Shown here: piece by piece, positions 14,977-24,473 of the stretch | Layout of the letters: the number at the start of each line of letters is the position of its first letter | Position numbering within the stretch: position 1 is the first letter of the stretch | DNA from: Propionibacteriaceae bacterium | GTDB lineage: Bacteria > Actinomycetota > Actinomycetes > Propionibacteriales > Propionibacteriaceae | NCBI GenBank assembly: GCA_030529455.1 | Contig: JAUMWV010000008.1 | Coordinates: forward strand, 1-48,860 | Direction of reading: 5' to 3' | Length of the DNA stretch: 48,860 bases | Translations under genes and position numbers: made by a program | The notes under the pieces: model-generated | Told to the model about the DNA's origin: nothing | The model's database searches: none | Seen by the model: only the letters and a program-made list of their open reading frames with translations

Positions 14977-15804
14977 CTAGACGGCCTTGGCGACCTGCTT
15001 GAACTCAAGATCGACCGGGGTCTCCCGGCCAAGGATCTCGACGAGGGCCTTGAGCCGCTGGTTGTTCACGTTGATCTCGGTGATGGTGGCGTGGACGCCC
15101 GTGAACGGGCCATCGACCACCTGGACGGAGTCGCCGACCGCGAAGTCGACGACCTCGATCTTCTTGCGACGGGTGGGCTTACCCACGGCCGCGGCGGCGA
15201 CCTTCGCCAGCACCGACGGCGTGAGCATCTTCTCGACCTCGTCGAGGCTCAGCGGGATCGGCGTCTGCGCGTGGCCGACGAAACCGGTGACCGACGGGGT
15301 GTGGCGCACGACGCCCCACGACTCGTCGGTGAGGTCCATGCGGACCAGCACATAGCCCGGCAACACCGTGCGGGTGACGGTCTTGCGGGCGTTGTTGCGG
15401 ATCTCGACGACGTCCTCGGTGGGGACGATCGTCTCGAAGATGTAGTCCTCCATGTTGAGGGCCTTGACCCGGTTGTCAAGGTTCTGCTTCACCCGGTTCT
15501 CCATACCGGAGTAGGTGTGCACGACATACCAGTCGCCGAACTTGCTCTCCAGTTCGCTGCGCAGCTGGGCCAACGCCGCCTCGGCGGCGTCGTCGCCCTC
15601 GGGCTCCGGCTCCTCGCTGGCGTCCTCGGGTTCGGCATCGTCCAGGACCACGACGGTCTCGGTGGCCTCGGTGGCCTCCTCCGGTTCGCCGAGGCCGAGG
15701 TCGATCTCGATCTCGTCGGCGCGGTCCTCTACGGGCTCGTCGAAGCCGAGGTCGATCTCGAAATCGGCCTCGCGGGCGTCGTCAAAGTCAGGGGTATCAG
15801 TCAC
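14977..15804 (-). CDS. nusG: Transcription elongation/termination factor NusG with acidic N-terminal extension
   Basis: 275 residues. Residues about 1-85 are an acidic, low-complexity extension (many Asp/Glu). The NGN domain follows (WYVVHTYSGMENRVKQNL; LPGYVLVRMDL), then the KOW domain (VGDSVQVVDGPFTGVHATI). It binds RNA polymerase and links transcription to Rho and translation. Extensions of this kind are known in actinobacterial NusG. GTG start with GGAG 6 bases upstream. Follows secE by 19 bases. Confidence 0.96.
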   Translation of the reverse strand: MTDTPDFDDAREADFEIDLGFDEPVEDRADEIEIDLGLGEPEEATEATETVVVLDDAEPEDASEEPEPEGDDAAEAALAQLRSELESKFGDWYVVHTYSGMENRVKQNLDNRVKALNMEDYIFETIVPTEDVVEIRNNARKTVTRTVLPGYVLVRMDLTDESWGVVRHTPSVTGFVGHAQTPIPLSLDEVEKMLTPSVLAKVAAAAVGKPTRRKKIEVVDFAVGDSVQVVDGPFTGVHATITEINVNNQRLKALVEILGRETPVDLEFKQVAKAV

Positions 15805-15823
15805 GTCACACTCCGTGGGTCTC

Positions 15824-16240
15824 TCAGCCGAGCAGTCTCAGCAGCAGCGCACCGAAGCCCAGGTCAAGAAGGCTTACGTAGGTAATGACGAACAGCACGA
15901 AGATCAGCACGGCGAAGAAGTACTGACGAAGCTGGGTTGTGGTCGGCCAGTTGACCTGCTTCAGTTCCCCGACCGACTGCTTCACGAAGGTGACAGGACC
16001 GACCCGGCGATCACTTTCGAAGGATTCCCGGTGCTTGTCAGAACGCTTGGGTGTCGGCGCGTTCTTCCGGACGGGGGCCTTCGATAGCTTGCGCGGCACG
16101 GGGGCCGCGGTGATGACAGCCTCGGCTTGCGCGAGCACGGCCTGCTCAGATTCTTCGGCTTCGAGTTCGCCTTCGGCCGGGTCGACCACGGGGTCGGTGG
16201 AACGCTCCTGCTCATCTGAGGCTGGAGTCTTGTCGTTCAC
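15824..16240 (-). CDS. secE: Preprotein translocase subunit SecE with long N-terminal extension
   Basis: 138 residues. Residues 1-80 are hydrophilic (acidic, then basic around RKNAPTPKRSDKH). The conserved amphipathic helix and single membrane segment occupy the C-terminus (VGELKQVNWPTTTQLRQYF, then a hydrophobic stretch to the end). It stabilises SecY in the translocon. GTG start with AAGGG upstream. First protein gene after tRNA-Trp, followed by nusG, the usual bacterial arrangement. Confidence 0.95.
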   Translation of the reverse strand: MNDKTPASDEQERSTDPVVDPAEGELEAEESEQAVLAQAEAVITAAPVPRKLSKAPVRKNAPTPKRSDKHRESFESDRRVGPVTFVKQSVGELKQVNWPTTTQLRQYFFAVLIFVLFVITYVSLLDLGFGALLLRLLG

Positions 16241-16323
16241 ACGTCACCCTTCATCGCACCGACCAGGTCGGCAAACCCATGCCTTAGCGGCACCTACCAA
16301 GCGGAACCTTGCATTCCGCCTTG

Positions 16324-16396
<73 letters not shown>

Positions 16397-16464
16397 TTGG
16401 TGTACCGAGACCGTAGCCCGTTTTGCGGCAGGCTCCGACCTTGGCAAGAATCACCAAGACCGCA

Positions 16465-16494
16465 AGTGTAGGCGTTTTCCGCCAAGATTGCGAA
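16465..16494 (-). promoter_or_regulatory. Candidate promoter of the tRNA-Trp/secE/nusG block
   Basis: Minus-strand TTCGCA (16489-16494) and TACACT (16465-16470) with an 18-base spacer, about 60 bases before the tRNA 5' end. The -35 match is moderate. Confidence 0.35.
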
Positions 16495-16502
16495 CTCGCT
16501 GC

Positions 16503-17384
16503 TCAGCGCGGGTCCGGAAGCCAGGCTCCCGCCAGCAGCCTGGCGCGTTCCGCGTCCAGGTTGGCCCGGGCCCGATCCGCCCAGCGGAGCCGCCCCTCAG
16601 GCGTGTGGAACAGCCGGGTGGCGCTCAGCCTCTCAAGGACCGCGAGCCGCCCGGCGAGGAAGTCCGCCCGGCCCAGGTGGCGGTACTCCTGACGGATGTC
16701 GCGCAGCGAGACGTGGTAGCGCCCGGGCGAGGCGGCCAGGATCGCCAGGTCCGCGTCGCACAGCAGCGCACCGTGATCGTCCCCCTCCCCCGGCTGGTGG
16801 CTGACCGTGAGCCGGATCAGCCGGACGATCTCGGCGCGCTCCGGCGCCGCGACCGCTCCGTGCAGTTCGGCATCGGCCAGCGCGGCGCTGGCCTCCTCGT
16901 CCTGCCCCGGGATTCCGTCGTAGACCGCGTCGTGATACCAGGCCGCCAGCACCACCGGACGCGGCACCTGTCCGGCCAGCTCACCCAGCCGGGCCAACAC
17001 CTCGGCCAGGTGGCTCACGTCGTGGTAGCGGCGGTGCGGCTCCCGCCAGCGCGCCAGCACCCGGGCGCCGATCTCGGCGTCGAGCGGCCAGGCGGCGAGC
17101 AGGTCCCCGTCCGCCGGGTCGGGGCGCCGCCCTTGTGGCGGCACCCGCAGCCCCGAACCGTCCAGCCGGGCGGCGAGGTCACCCGGCCCGGTCAGGCGGG
17201 CACCCGCGTCGAGGGCCCGCTGCCGGAGCCGGGCGGGCAGCTCGTAGTGGTCGTGGTCGAAGGACGTCACGCTCAGGCCCGCCGCCCAGGCGAAGTCGTG
17301 CAGTTCCCACAGCGACTCGTCCGAGATCACACACCCGGCGACCGTGCCGGGTACCGGCCAGCGGGGCTCGTCCATCCAGATCAT
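16503..17384 (-). CDS. DUF4031-HD domain fusion protein
   Basis: 293 residues. The N-terminal part (MIWMDEPRWP; SFDHDHYELP near residue 45) matches DUF4031. The C-terminal half is a predicted metal-dependent HD domain: RYHDVSHL supplies a conserved His, and AAWYHDAVYD is the HD motif; downstream VSHQP and LLCDADLAIL supply further ligands. HD proteins usually hydrolyse phosphate esters of nucleotides. Start at ATG 17384 is chosen because DUF4031 begins there; TTG and GTG codons lie just upstream and no clear ribosome site is seen. Substrate unknown. Confidence 0.78.
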   Translation of the reverse strand: MIWMDEPRWPVPGTVAGCVISDESLWELHDFAWAAGLSVTSFDHDHYELPARLRQRALDAGARLTGPGDLAARLDGSGLRVPPQGRRPDPADGDLLAAWPLDAEIGARVLARWREPHRRYHDVSHLAEVLARLGELAGQVPRPVVLAAWYHDAVYDGIPGQDEEASAALADAELHGAVAAPERAEIVRLIRLTVSHQPGEGDDHGALLCDADLAILAASPGRYHVSLRDIRQEYRHLGRADFLAGRLAVLERLSATRLFHTPEGRLRWADRARANLDAERARLLAGAWLPDPR

Positions 17385-17493
17385 GCCCACCAACGATAGG
17401 CGCAGTGACCGTAGTCTGACCCCTAGTCACACTTTCGGCCTTATCGGGCTGGGCTTCTCGCCCGGGGTTCAACGCGGGAGTAACCTTCCACGC

Positions 17494-18459
17494 ATGACCG
17501 AGCTAGCCATCATGACTCGCGAGCTCACCAAGACCTACCGGCGGGGATCGGTGGTCGCGGTAAGCTCACTCGACCTGAACGTGCCGCGCGGGGGCGTGCA
17601 CGGGTTCCTCGGCCCGAACGGTTCGGGCAAGACCACCACGATCCGCATGCTGCTCGGCCTGATCCACGCCGATTCGGGGGCCATGGAGATTCTGGGTAGG
17701 CAGGTCCCCCGCGAGCTCGACGCCGTCATCAACGACGTGGGCGCGATCGTCGAATCACCCAAGTTCTTTCCCGAGTTCTCCGCGCGGAAGAACCTGGAGA
17801 TCCTCGGCCAGTCCATCGGGGTCGGCAAGGCCAGGGTCGCCGAGGTGCTGGAGTACGTCGGCCTGACCGGCCGGGCCAAGAGCCCGTACAAGACCTTCTC
17901 GCTGGGCATGAAGCAGCGGCTGGCGATCGCCGGGACCATGCTCAAGGACCCCGAGATCTTCATCTTCGACGAGCCAACCAACGGCCTCGACCCGTCCGGC
18001 ATCCACGAGATCCGCGAAACCATGCGCGGGCTGGGCGCGATGGGCAAGACCGTGCTGGTGTCGTCCCACATCCTGCACGAGATCGAACAGATCGCCGACA
18101 CCGTGACGATCATCGGACGCGGCCGCCTGCTCGCCGAGGGCAGCGTCGCCGAGATCCTGAAGAGCGGGCCGACCTCGGTGCGGGTCAAGCTGGGTGACCT
18201 GCGCCGCGGCGCCCAGGTGTTGGCCATGGCCGGGTTCGTCGCCACGGTCGAGAATGACGACCACGTCCTGGTCACCCACGACCAGCCGATCGACCCGGCC
18301 GAGGTGTCCAGGCTGCTCGGCGAGCAGGGCCTGTGGGTCAGCGAGCTCGTCACGCAGCGCCGCAATCTGGAGGAGGTCTTCCTCGAACTGACCGCCTCCG
18401 AGCACCTGACGATCACCCAGTCCGGCGGCGGCCGGGCCCGCAGGGGAGCAGCAGCATGA
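17494..18459 (+). CDS. ABC transporter ATP-binding protein
   Basis: 321 residues. Walker A GPNGSGKTT near residue 45, signature in FSLGMKQRL, Walker B IFIFDEPTNGLDPSG, and a C-terminal extension typical of the bacitracin-resistance/CcmA-like export class. It is expected to energise the permease encoded by the next gene, whose start overlaps its stop (ATGA). The ATG is 7 bases after TAACCT, suggesting a leaderless message; no good ribosome site is seen. Substrate not predictable. Confidence 0.88.
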   Translation: MTELAIMTRELTKTYRRGSVVAVSSLDLNVPRGGVHGFLGPNGSGKTTTIRMLLGLIHADSGAMEILGRQVPRELDAVINDVGAIVESPKFFPEFSARKNLEILGQSIGVGKARVAEVLEYVGLTGRAKSPYKTFSLGMKQRLAIAGTMLKDPEIFIFDEPTNGLDPSGIHEIRETMRGLGAMGKTVLVSSHILHEIEQIADTVTIIGRGRLLAEGSVAEILKSGPTSVRVKLGDLRRGAQVLAMAGFVATVENDDHVLVTHDQPIDPAEVSRLLGEQGLWVSELVTQRRNLEEVFLELTASEHLTITQSGGGRARRGAAA

Positions 18460-19394
18460 TCAACCTCGTCAAAGCCGAAACCTCGCGGCTGCTCGCCCGG
18501 CGGGTGCTGTGGATCGGGCTGCTGGCCGCATTCGCCGGGTGCGCCATGATGCTGATCGGGAACTACTGGTCGATCAGCCCGCCCCCGGAGCACGAGGTGG
18601 CGCAGCTACGCAGCACCTTCGACGAGCATCTAGCCGATTGGAAGCGCGACCCGGCGTTGGTGTGCCCGCCCACGGACCAGGCGTGCCACACCACCGAACC
18701 CACGTTCGAGACGTGGGCTGGGGTCCTCAGCCAGGGGTTCGGCGACTCGATGTCGTCGCTCGCCTCAAGTGCGGCGATGATCTCTTTCCTCGTGATGCTC
18801 ATCATCTCCGCCTCGTTGCTGGGTGCGGAGTTCGCCACCGGTTCCATCTCGAACCAGCTGAGTTTCGTGCCGAACCGGACGCGGGTCTACACCGCCAAGG
18901 GGCTCGTCACCGGCGCGGCTGGGGTTCTGCTGAGTGCGCTGCTGCTGGTGATCTGCCTGACGGTGGGCTGGCTCACCTACCTGGGCGTCCACGGGGCCGA
19001 GAAGGCCGTCGGGGCCGGGGCCGCCCTCCAGGGGGCGGCGCGGGGACTGACGCTGGGGCTGTTTGGTGCGCTGCTCGGGTTTGCCCTGACGGCGCTGCTG
19101 ACCCGCACCGCGGCCGTGATCGGCATCGTGCTGGGGTACACCTTCTTCCAGGGTCTGGTCTACCTGTTCGTGCACCTGTTCAAGGCCCCGTGGCTGTACC
19201 GCGTCGCCCCCGAGGTCAACCTCAAGGCCATCGCCAGCGGGACGGAGGTCAACTACTATTTCCCGCCTTCGGCGTCCTCGGATGCCATTGAGATCATCGT
19301 CACGGCGGGCGACGGCCTGCTCTATTGGGGAGTCCTGACCGCGATGCTGATCGCGCTGTCATGGTATGTGTTCAGCAGGCGCAGCCTGAGCTGA
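18456..19394 (+). CDS. ABC-2-type transporter permease
   Basis: 312 residues. An N-terminal membrane helix (VLWIGLLAAFAGCAMMLIG) is followed by an extracytoplasmic loop of about 75 residues containing two Cys (VCPPTDQAC). About five further hydrophobic segments occupy residues 110-312 in the ABC-2 pattern (AEFATGSISNQLSFVPNR between helices). Start overlaps the ATPase gene stop, so the two subunits are coupled. Probably an exporter or a membrane-stress transporter. Confidence 0.82.
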   Translation: MINLVKAETSRLLARRVLWIGLLAAFAGCAMMLIGNYWSISPPPEHEVAQLRSTFDEHLADWKRDPALVCPPTDQACHTTEPTFETWAGVLSQGFGDSMSSLASSAAMISFLVMLIISASLLGAEFATGSISNQLSFVPNRTRVYTAKGLVTGAAGVLLSALLLVICLTVGWLTYLGVHGAEKAVGAGAALQGAARGLTLGLFGALLGFALTALLTRTAAVIGIVLGYTFFQGLVYLFVHLFKAPWLYRVAPEVNLKAIASGTEVNYYFPPSASSDAIEIIVTAGDGLLYWGVLTAMLIALSWYVFSRRSLS

Positions 19395-19436
19395 GCCCGG
19401 CCAGCGCCGGGCGGCACCGCCCGAGTCGCACCGCAG

Positions 19437-19474
19437 ACGAAACGGCCGACCCCTCGCGGGGTCGGCCGTTTCGT
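19437..19474. terminator. Strong bidirectional terminator
   Basis: ACGAAACGGCCGACCCC (19437-19453), loop TCGC, GGGGTCGGCCGTTTCGT (19458-19474): a perfect 17-bp stem with A/T-rich ends, between the converging ABC permease and aldolase genes. Confidence 0.85.
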
Positions 19475-19487
19475 TGTCAGCCTAGGC

Positions 19488-20513
<1,026 letters not shown>

Positions 20514-20596
20514 GACAGCCTCTTTCTGGATAGATCGGAACACGACGCGCCGGGCCGACGCCTCGGCACGTGCGTACCTTCCCAGTCTCTCAAATG

Positions 20597-20626
20597 CCTA
20601 TACCGGATGCGTAATAGGGGTCATAA
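20597..20626 (-). promoter_or_regulatory. Candidate promoter of the aldolase gene
   Basis: Minus-strand TTATGA (20621-20626) and TATAGG (20597-20602), spacer 18 bases, about 85 bases before the aldolase ATG. The region is more A/T-rich than its surroundings. Confidence 0.35.
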
Positions 20627-21145
20627 CAGATCGTCAAGTGGGCGCAGATCCAGCCCGGGACGCCCATAGGCGCGCAGCGCGGCGTCGACGGTGCCCGGCA
20701 TGGCGTCCAGGAAACTGAAGGGGATCTGTTCCCAGTCCCCGGCGTAGGTCTGCACGACCAGTTTCGGACCGGCTCCCGAATAACCGCCCGCCGCCCAGAC
20801 GCGGCTGACCTCCGGCCAGGCGAAACGGCGCCCGTTGAGCCCGATACCCGAGGAGGACAGCGTCACCGCGGCGCCCACGCCGATGCGGTTGAGGTCTCGG
20901 CTGGCGCCGACCCAGGAGACGATGGAAACCACCAGCCAGAACGCCGACACCGACATCCACACCCCGAACATGCCGACCGTCATGAGCAGCGACCAGTCCC
21001 GGCCAAACTGGAAGTAGATGAACAGGCAGATACCGAGGCTCAGCGCCATGCCCACCGCCCGGAACCCGAAGGCCCACCGCGCGCGGGACAGGCGAGCCTG
21101 AGTGAGCGCCGGATTGAAGGCGACTACCAACTCGGTTAGGTTCAT
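20621..21145 (-). CDS. Two-helix membrane protein of unknown function
   Basis: 174 residues. Two hydrophobic helices are seen (around FRAVGMALSLGICLFIYF and FGVWMSVSAFWLVVSIVSW), then a cytosolic-looking C-terminal part resembling a PH-like fold (VTLSSSGIGLNGRRFAWPEVSRVWA; KLVVQTYAGDWEQIPFSFLD). That architecture occurs in many uncharacterised actinobacterial proteins. The start is uncertain: ATG codons at 21154, 21151 and 21145 are close together and overlap the start of the divergent DUF2079 gene. No function is assigned. Confidence 0.65.
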   Translation of the reverse strand: MNLTELVVAFNPALTQARLSRARWAFGFRAVGMALSLGICLFIYFQFGRDWSLLMTVGMFGVWMSVSAFWLVVSIVSWVGASRDLNRIGVGAAVTLSSSGIGLNGRRFAWPEVSRVWAAGGYSGAGPKLVVQTYAGDWEQIPFSFLDAMPGTVDAALRAYGRPGLDLRPLDDLL

Positions 21146-21152
21146 GCCCATC

Positions 21153-22538
21153 ATGGTAATCCGTACCCCCCACATCGTCGCCGCGTCGTGTGCCGCACTC
21201 ACTGCGCTGGCGTATGGTGTTCTGGCCTATCAGCAGTGGACGACCGGCTGGGTGCCGTCCTGGGATCTTGGCATTTTCAGCCAGCTGGCGAAGGCCTATG
21301 CGCATGGTGAGGTACCGATCGTGCCGATCAAGGGTGAGGGCTTCAACCTGCTCGGCGACCACTTCCATCCGATCCTGGTGCTGCTCGGACTGGTCTGGGC
21401 GGTGTGGCCGAGCGGGCTGGCCCTGCTGATGACCCAGGCGGTGCTGTTTGGTGTCTCCGCCTACCCGTTCGCCCGCTACGCCACCGAACGCTATGGGGCC
21501 GGTTTCGGCGCCGTGGTGGGCATCGGCTATGGGTTGAGCTGGGGGTTGCAGACGGCTGCGACCAGCCAGTTCCACGAGATCGCGTTCGCGGTGCCGATGT
21601 TCGCTTTCGGGCTGGTGGCCTTCCTTGAGCAGCGCTGGCTGGCGTCGGTGCTGTGGATCGGGGCGCTCGTCTTCGTCAAGGAGGATATGGGCCTGACCGT
21701 CACCGTGTTCGGGGCCGTGCTCTGGGGGAGGCATCTGCACTCCGGGAAGGCCTCGGTCTGGCCGCGGAACCGCGAGCAGCGGATGGCCCTCGGCCTGGCC
21801 GCCTGGGGCCTGGGCTGGCTGGTGCTGTCGACCGCGGTCATCCTGCCCGCCCTCAACCCCGGGCAGCGCTATGACTACACCGACCGGCTCACCGGGATCG
21901 GCGCCTCCCTCGGCCATTCCGAGACCTATATCGCGCTGGTGATGCTGGTGTGCGCGGCGGGCATCATCGGGTTGCGTTCGCCGCTGTCGTGGCTCATGGT
22001 CCCGACGCTGGCGTGGCGTCTGGCGGGCAACGTCAGCTATTACTGGGGCTGGGAATGGCACTATTCGGCCACGCTCATGCCGATCGCGGTCGCCGCGCTG
22101 CTCGACCAGGTGCGGCGCTGGTCCAGCGAGGATGGGCCGAGCGCCGCCGGGGCCCGCGTCCGCTGGCTGGCGGCCTGCATCCTGATCGTCTCCACGATCT
22201 GGCTGGGCGGCAAGCAGCCCATCGCGCGGCTCGGCCAGGAGGCCTTTTGGGACACCTGGCGGGCCCCGGGGATGGCCGCCGCGCTGCGCGTCGTCCCCAG
22301 CGGCGCCACCGTACTCACCGACATCGGGCTGATGGCCTATCTGGTCCCGGAGCGCACGGTGTACTGGGTCGGGACCCCGCACCCCACGCCCGACTACGTC
22401 GTCCGAAACGCCCAATCGATTCACTGGGAACAGAGCGCCATCACGAACCTAGCCGATTGGGCGAGCGAGCGGTTTGGCCAGCCCTACGAGATCGTCCACG
22501 ACGCCGAGCACTACGTCATCGCCCGCCGCGTCTCCTGA
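21153..22538 (+). CDS. DUF2079 polytopic membrane protein
   Basis: 461 residues with about ten membrane segments in residues 1-350 and a soluble C-terminal part. Characteristic stretches are SWDLGIFSQL, LLGDHFHPI and SQFHEIAFAVP, which mark DUF2079, a family related to membrane glycosyltransferases. The charged loop and DLGIFSQ segment are where such enzymes bind a lipid-linked sugar, but activity has not been shown from this sequence. The start at 21153 (MVIRTPHIV) is a choice among close ATG codons; it overlaps the divergent neighbour. Confidence 0.78.
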   Translation: MVIRTPHIVAASCAALTALAYGVLAYQQWTTGWVPSWDLGIFSQLAKAYAHGEVPIVPIKGEGFNLLGDHFHPILVLLGLVWAVWPSGLALLMTQAVLFGVSAYPFARYATERYGAGFGAVVGIGYGLSWGLQTAATSQFHEIAFAVPMFAFGLVAFLEQRWLASVLWIGALVFVKEDMGLTVTVFGAVLWGRHLHSGKASVWPRNREQRMALGLAAWGLGWLVLSTAVILPALNPGQRYDYTDRLTGIGASLGHSETYIALVMLVCAAGIIGLRSPLSWLMVPTLAWRLAGNVSYYWGWEWHYSATLMPIAVAALLDQVRRWSSEDGPSAAGARVRWLAACILIVSTIWLGGKQPIARLGQEAFWDTWRAPGMAAALRVVPSGATVLTDIGLMAYLVPERTVYWVGTPHPTPDYVVRNAQSIHWEQSAITNLADWASERFGQPYEIVHDAEHYVIARRVS

Positions 22539-22710
22539 GGTCGTGGCGACCACACCTGAGCGGCGAGCCGCCTGGAAATCCTCCGCGCGGACGCCGCTCT
22601 CCCTTGGGAAGACTTCATGCGGCTAATCCGGTAGTCCTGGCAAATGTCCTGCGGGCTAGCGGTTCTTCTGGTTGACTCGTCCCTACTGGCCCCGACCGGA
22701 AGGCCCGACC

Positions 22711-23799
22711 ATGGCTCACACCACCCCGATCCCCCTCGTAGCGCTGGGCTGCCTCTTGCCCCTGATCGGGGTGGGGGCCTGCACGACCCCACCCGCCCAG
22801 GGCTGCCCAGACGGCACCACCCAGATCGCGGTCTGGTCCTCCCTATACGACAAGCACAGCAAACTCCAGTTCCTCTCCGACACCCAAGTCCTGGGCCACC
22901 GCGACATCCCCGTCCAAGGCATCGAACTTTCCTTCCCGGCCACCATCATTGGCCGCAAGGCCTACCTCTTCGCCACCGGCAACATCAAGGCCGACCGCGC
23001 CCACCTGGTCGAGGTCGACCTCGACACCTGCAACGCCACCACCAGCCCACTCCAAGGCAAAGCCATGCTCGCCGGCCTGGTCGCCCCCACCTACGGCGCC
23101 AACTCCGTCAGCTTCCTCGACCGCACCGAGCTCTACCGCTTCAGCCTCGACGGCACCACCCAAGCCCACACCACCCTCCCCGACATCACCATCAACGCGA
23201 TGGTGCCCCACGAGTCCACCATCCTGGCCTTCACCATCGACAACACCGCCGAACACAGCACCCTGCTCGTCCTCGACGCCACCACCCTCACCACCCAACG
23301 CACCATCCCCCTACCCGGCATCGGCCTCGGCTTCAAAACCGCCGCCATCGTCGGCAACACCCTCTACTTCCCAGTCAACTCAAAGCCCGGTAAGGAAGGC
23401 GACGAGGACCGCCGCCTGGCCATGATCGACCTCACCACCTGGGAACTCACCACCACCACCCTCAACGAGGTCTCCCCCTACTTCACCTCCCCCACCCCCC
23501 ACGGCATCCTCATCGCCCACTCCTACCTCAACCCGAGCATCCGGCCCATGCACCAATACCGCCACATCACCCTCACCAACCCCGACGGCACCATCCTGCG
23601 CGAAACCGACCTCGACCTGGGCATCCTCACCATCCAGACCACCAGCGACCGCATCACCATCCTCGGCATCGACCCAGCCGAAGAACGACACGCCGCGACC
23701 TACCGGCTCAGTGACTTCACCAAGATCAGCGACATCACCCTCGGACCCACCGACCAATGGGGCTCCCACCACTACCCCGCCGAGATCCTCCCCCGCTAG
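22711..23799 (+). CDS. Predicted lipoprotein with propeller-like repeats, copy A
   Basis: 362 residues. The signal peptide ends in lipobox VGAC. The remainder has repeated short beta-rich units (TELYRFSLDG, TLLVLDATTL, LAMIDLTTWEL, THxxL-type turns) like a seven-bladed propeller, with no recognised catalytic motif. ATG 22711 has GGAAGG 8 bases upstream; an upstream TTG start is unlikely. It is 1.0 kb of near-identical sequence to the gene at 24474, with a secreted amidase gene between them. Codons are strongly C-ending and Thr/His-rich, unlike the flanking genes. Likely surface-exposed binding or scaffold protein; function unknown. Confidence 0.75.
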   Translation: MAHTTPIPLVALGCLLPLIGVGACTTPPAQGCPDGTTQIAVWSSLYDKHSKLQFLSDTQVLGHRDIPVQGIELSFPATIIGRKAYLFATGNIKADRAHLVEVDLDTCNATTSPLQGKAMLAGLVAPTYGANSVSFLDRTELYRFSLDGTTQAHTTLPDITINAMVPHESTILAFTIDNTAEHSTLLVLDATTLTTQRTIPLPGIGLGFKTAAIVGNTLYFPVNSKPGKEGDEDRRLAMIDLTTWELTTTTLNEVSPYFTSPTPHGILIAHSYLNPSIRPMHQYRHITLTNPDGTILRETDLDLGILTIQTTSDRITILGIDPAEERHAATYRLSDFTKISDITLGPTDQWGSHHYPAEILPR

Positions 23800-23806
23800 C
23801 CCACCC
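22741..23806 (+). repeat. Direct repeat, copy A (with copy B at 24507-25572)
   Basis: The two copies are exactly 1766 bases apart. Differences cluster in the first about 255 bases. From 22996 to 23781 (786 bases) I see no mismatch to 24762-25547. Copy divergence resumes only at the last few codons. The pattern fits a recent tandem duplication or gene conversion that spared the 5' end. Confidence 0.85.
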
Positions 23807-23822
23807 GAAAGCTGGCGACATC

Positions 23823-24470
23823 ATGAGGAAAATTACAACCGGGATCGCAGCACTGGTAGGCCTTCTCAGCCTCAGCCCCTCGCTCGCCTTCGCCAACGAC
23901 ACCACCGGGAACCCAGCAGACCCCTTCGCTCGGGATCCCGAAGCCATCCAGACCATGATCGACGAGGCCAACGCCAAACCGATCCTGCCCGACAAGGCCT
24001 CCGCAACCAACCCCGGCACCGCCCAACCCCTCGCTGGTTTCGGTAGCTATCCCCGCCGCCCCGGCGTCATCCTGGTCACCCCCGACAAGTACAAGAAGAT
24101 CATCCCCACCGGCCACGCCGCCATCATCTGGAGCAAAAAATCCGTCGTCGAGGCACTCGCCGAAGGCGTAGTGAAACGCCCCAACAACTGGAACAACGGT
24201 GACAGGAATCAGGTATATGGGGTTACCGTTCGGGGCACCACCGCCGCCCAGGACAATGCTGCCTCCAACTGGGCCTACGCCCAGATCGGCAAGCCCTACA
24301 ACTACTACAACACCAGCACCCGCTCGAAGTTCTACTGCTCCCAGCTGGTGTGGGCCGCCTTCAAAGACCTGTACAACATCGACCTAGACACCTGGCGATT
24401 CGGCCGGGCCATCCATCCCATGGAACTGGTCTGGACTGACCGCACCCACGTCATCTACCGGAAGGTCTGA
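23823..24470 (+). CDS. Secreted permuted-papain-fold amidase (YiiX/NlpC-P60-like)
   Basis: 215 residues with an N-terminal signal peptide (MRKITTGIAALVGLLSL..., cut after AFA). The catalytic His is in PTGHAAIIW and the catalytic Cys in KFYCSQLVWAAFKDLYN. His before Cys is the circularly permuted order of YaeF/YiiX-type papain-fold hydrolases, which act on amide or thioester bonds such as in peptidoglycan or lipoproteins. It sits between two near-identical lipoprotein genes, 23 bases after copy A and 3 before copy B. ATG has only a weak ribosome site, so translation may be coupled. Target not known. Confidence 0.8.
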   Translation: MRKITTGIAALVGLLSLSPSLAFANDTTGNPADPFARDPEAIQTMIDEANAKPILPDKASATNPGTAQPLAGFGSYPRRPGVILVTPDKYKKIIPTGHAAIIWSKKSVVEALAEGVVKRPNNWNNGDRNQVYGVTVRGTTAAQDNAASNWAYAQIGKPYNYYNTSTRSKFYCSQLVWAAFKDLYNIDLDTWRFGRAIHPMELVWTDRTHVIYRKV

Positions 24471-24473
24471 ACC

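Noticed and set aside
20634-22424. 596-codon minus-strand frame across the DUF2079 gene
   Set aside because: Contains no domain, is Arg/His/Gln-rich and is the reverse of a good membrane protein.
22843-23298. Gly/Val/Glu-rich minus-strand frames across both lipoprotein copies
   Set aside because: They arise from the C-rich codons of the plus-strand lipoprotein genes and are repeated identically in both copies.
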